Assembly: GCA_027016475.1 (NCBI GenBank)
Contig: JALUTL010000454.1
Span: 1 to 7,019, forward strand
Source: Candidatus Heimdallarchaeota archaeon
GTDB taxonomy: Archaea; Asgardarchaeota; Heimdallarchaeia; Heimdallarchaeales; Kariarchaeaceae
Length of the DNA stretch: 7,019 bases
Direction of reading: 5' to 3'
Shown here: in pieces, positions 6,534-7,019 of the stretch
Layout: every line of letters begins with the position of its first letter
How positions within the stretch are numbered: the first letter of the stretch is position 1
Notes under the pieces: model-generated
Seen by the model: only the letters and a program-made list of their open reading frames with translations
Databases searched by the model: none
What the model was told of the DNA's origin: nothing
Made by a program: the position numbers and the translations under genes

Positions 6534-6727
6534 TACAGAAAATTCAGCAATATGTCCCTGAATTTGATCAACTCTCCACTCAGCAAAAACAGAAAATTGT
6601 TGAATCCGTCAAAGGACTAAACCATCCATGGATGATCAATGCTGATCATTACCTCCCAAAACAAACATATCAATGGATTGCCAATCTTGTCCAAAATATT
6701 GTCATATTCCTGAACATAATGCTCTAA

Positions 6728-6770
6728 ACAAAGAAAAAAATAAACAAAATCACAATATAAAAATAAAAGA
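6728..6770 (-). terminator. T-rich archaeal terminator downstream of tRNA-Ala
   Basis: Read on the minus strand directly after the discriminator base of the tRNA, the sequence has runs of T4, T5, T4 and T7 within about 45 nt. Archaeal RNA polymerase terminates on such U-tracts without a hairpin. The same A-rich plus strand follows the stop of the unrecognised gene, which therefore has no T-run terminator of its own. Confidence 0.65.
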
Positions 6771-6872
6771 TGGACGGAGCGTGATTTGAACACGCGGCCT
6801 CCTCCACTATGGAAGAAATCATGTTGATTTCTTTCGCCAAGGAGGCGATCTACCGGACTGATCTACCCGCCC
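6771..6872 (-). tRNA. tRNA-Ala(GGC): tRNA-Ala (anticodon GGC) with a 28-nt intron
   Basis: Full cloverleaf on the minus strand. The acceptor GGGCGGG pairs with TCCGTCC and includes G3-U70, the alanine identity pair, and G7-U66. The D arm is GATC / GATC, the anticodon stem CCTCC / GGAGG, the anticodon loop TTGGCG plus T38 with anticodon GGC (6836-6838), the variable loop five bases, the T stem GCGTG / CACGC with loop TTCAAAT, and the discriminator A. Mature length is 74 nt after intron removal; CCA is not encoded, so it must be added by the CCA-adding enzyme. It reads GCC and GCU codons. An upstream AT box and downstream T-tracts fit a single-gene transcript. Confidence 0.95.
6807..6834 (-). 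other. tRNA intron at position 37/38, bulge-helix-bulge type
   Basis: Exon 1 ends at G37 (6835) and exon 2 begins at T38 (6806). The intron carries a perfect 9-bp hairpin (AAGAAATCA / TGATTTCTT) with loop ACA. The flanking fold gives a 3-nt bulge CGA, cut between G and A, then a central helix of TTGG against CCAT, then a 3-nt bulge AGT, cut between G and T. The central helix has three Watson-Crick pairs and one T-T mismatch where four pairs are usual. This is the substrate of the archaeal tRNA splicing endonuclease. Confidence 0.85.
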
Positions 6873-7019
6873 GTTTCGAATGTTTTTATATTTTGTTGGT
6901 TTAAATTGTTTTTGGAAGGTGCTAGTGCACGTAATTGTTTTGATTGTTTATATTTTTTTGGGGGGGGTTGGTGGTGTGATGATGTCTGTTCTGTTTTTTG
7001 TTTTCTGCTTGTTTATGGT
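6873..7019. other. Noncoding G/T-rich tail with a T7G8 tract
   Basis: No reading frame or RNA recognised. By hand count the plus strand has T 79, G 41, A 19, C 8 in 147 bases, the opposite bias to the 50 bases left of the tRNA. Includes T7 followed by G8 (6953-6967) and a small inverted repeat GTGC-TAGT-GCAC (6919-6930). Confidence 0.6.
6900..6907 (-). promoter_or_regulatory. TATA-like box of the tRNA-Ala gene
   Basis: Minus-strand AATTTAAA is centred about 31 nt before the first base of the tRNA, so transcription would start about 5-6 nt upstream of it. A second AT-rich stretch, AAAATATAAAA (6884-6894), is only about 17 nt from the tRNA and would place the start inside it, so it is less likely. 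Confidence 0.45.

Larger units (their letters stand above)
6036..6727 (+). pseudogene. Unrecognised protein gene split over three frames by two 1-nt deletions
   Basis: Three plus-strand pieces join into one protein of about 230 residues. Piece 1 (to about 6170) reads NNPDRELLLEADPEYL and LMQLFGAGIDINSL. Piece 2 (about 6171-6517) reads DVKLMDLRIRSNEPHAFFRN and onward. Piece 3 (about 6518-6724, stop TAA 6725-6727) reads NPEGIVQKIQQYVPEFDQ through WIANLVQNIVIFLNIML. Adding one base near 6169-6171 and one A in the AA at 6518-6519 (giving GQINPEG) makes it continuous. Codon choice (CTC, CTG, GAA, TCC) resembles the ABC genes, which argues that this strand is coding. The protein looks mostly helical and polar with a hydrophobic end; I recognise no family. 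The 5' end is unclear: an ATG at 6073 could be a start, though it has no Shine-Dalgarno and no well-placed TATA box, or the gene is cut off at the junction near 6036. Confidence 0.5.

Noticed and set aside
6919..6930. GTGC-TAGT-GCAC hairpin as a terminator or regulatory site
   Set aside because: Only four base pairs and no flanking T-run on the relevant strand in a terminator arrangement.
6873..7019. Attachment site or integrated element next to the tRNA
   Set aside because: No integrase and no repeated copy of the tRNA end is visible within the window; it cannot be judged without sequence beyond 7019.

Overview
The window looks archaeal. It ends in a minus-strand tRNA-Ala(GGC) whose gene is interrupted at position 37/38 by a 28-nt intron with a bulge-helix-bulge-like fold and carries no encoded CCA. 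Three protein genes have a TATA-like box centred 24-25 nt before the start codon and no Shine-Dalgarno, the layout of leaderless archaeal mRNAs. The lineage cannot be fixed from the sequence. An Asgard-type or other mesophilic archaeon would fit, but that is a guess.

Layout. 1-389 (+): 3' end of a sarcosine oxidase / N-methyl amino acid oxidase family flavoenzyme. 517-3135 (+): a two-gene ABC-2 exporter operon, an ATPase and then a 12-helix permease made of two repeated 6-helix halves. The permease is translationally coupled through a strong Shine-Dalgarno inside the ATPase gene. 3148-3732 (-): a YdjM-like membrane metal-dependent hydrolase, converging on the permease with only 12 nt between stops. 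3840-4463 (-): a protein of unknown function with two membrane helices and a soluble domain. 4635-6032 (-): an M6-type secreted metalloprotease with HExxHxxGxxD, calcium-loop-like repeats and a C-terminal membrane anchor. It is broken by two compensating frameshifts and has lost its N-terminus. About 6036-6727 (+): an unrecognised protein of about 230 residues split over three frames by two apparent 1-nt deletions. 6771-6872 (-): tRNA-Ala. 6873-7019: a noncoding, extremely G/T-rich tail.

How it fits together. The first half is intact, ordinary chromosomal content. The second half (about 4600-6730) is disturbed: two unrelated broken genes meet head to head near 6019-6050, the protease segment lacks the strong A/C bias of its surroundings, and four single-base indels break reading frames. 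This may be a decaying rearrangement or insertion scar, or a metagenome assembly/sequencing artefact; sequence alone does not decide. The clearest non-gene signal is the plus-strand base bias: strongly A/C-rich across 390-3800 whichever strand is coding, reversing to G/T-rich right at the tRNA. I see no CRISPR array, insertion sequence or clearly new multi-gene system.
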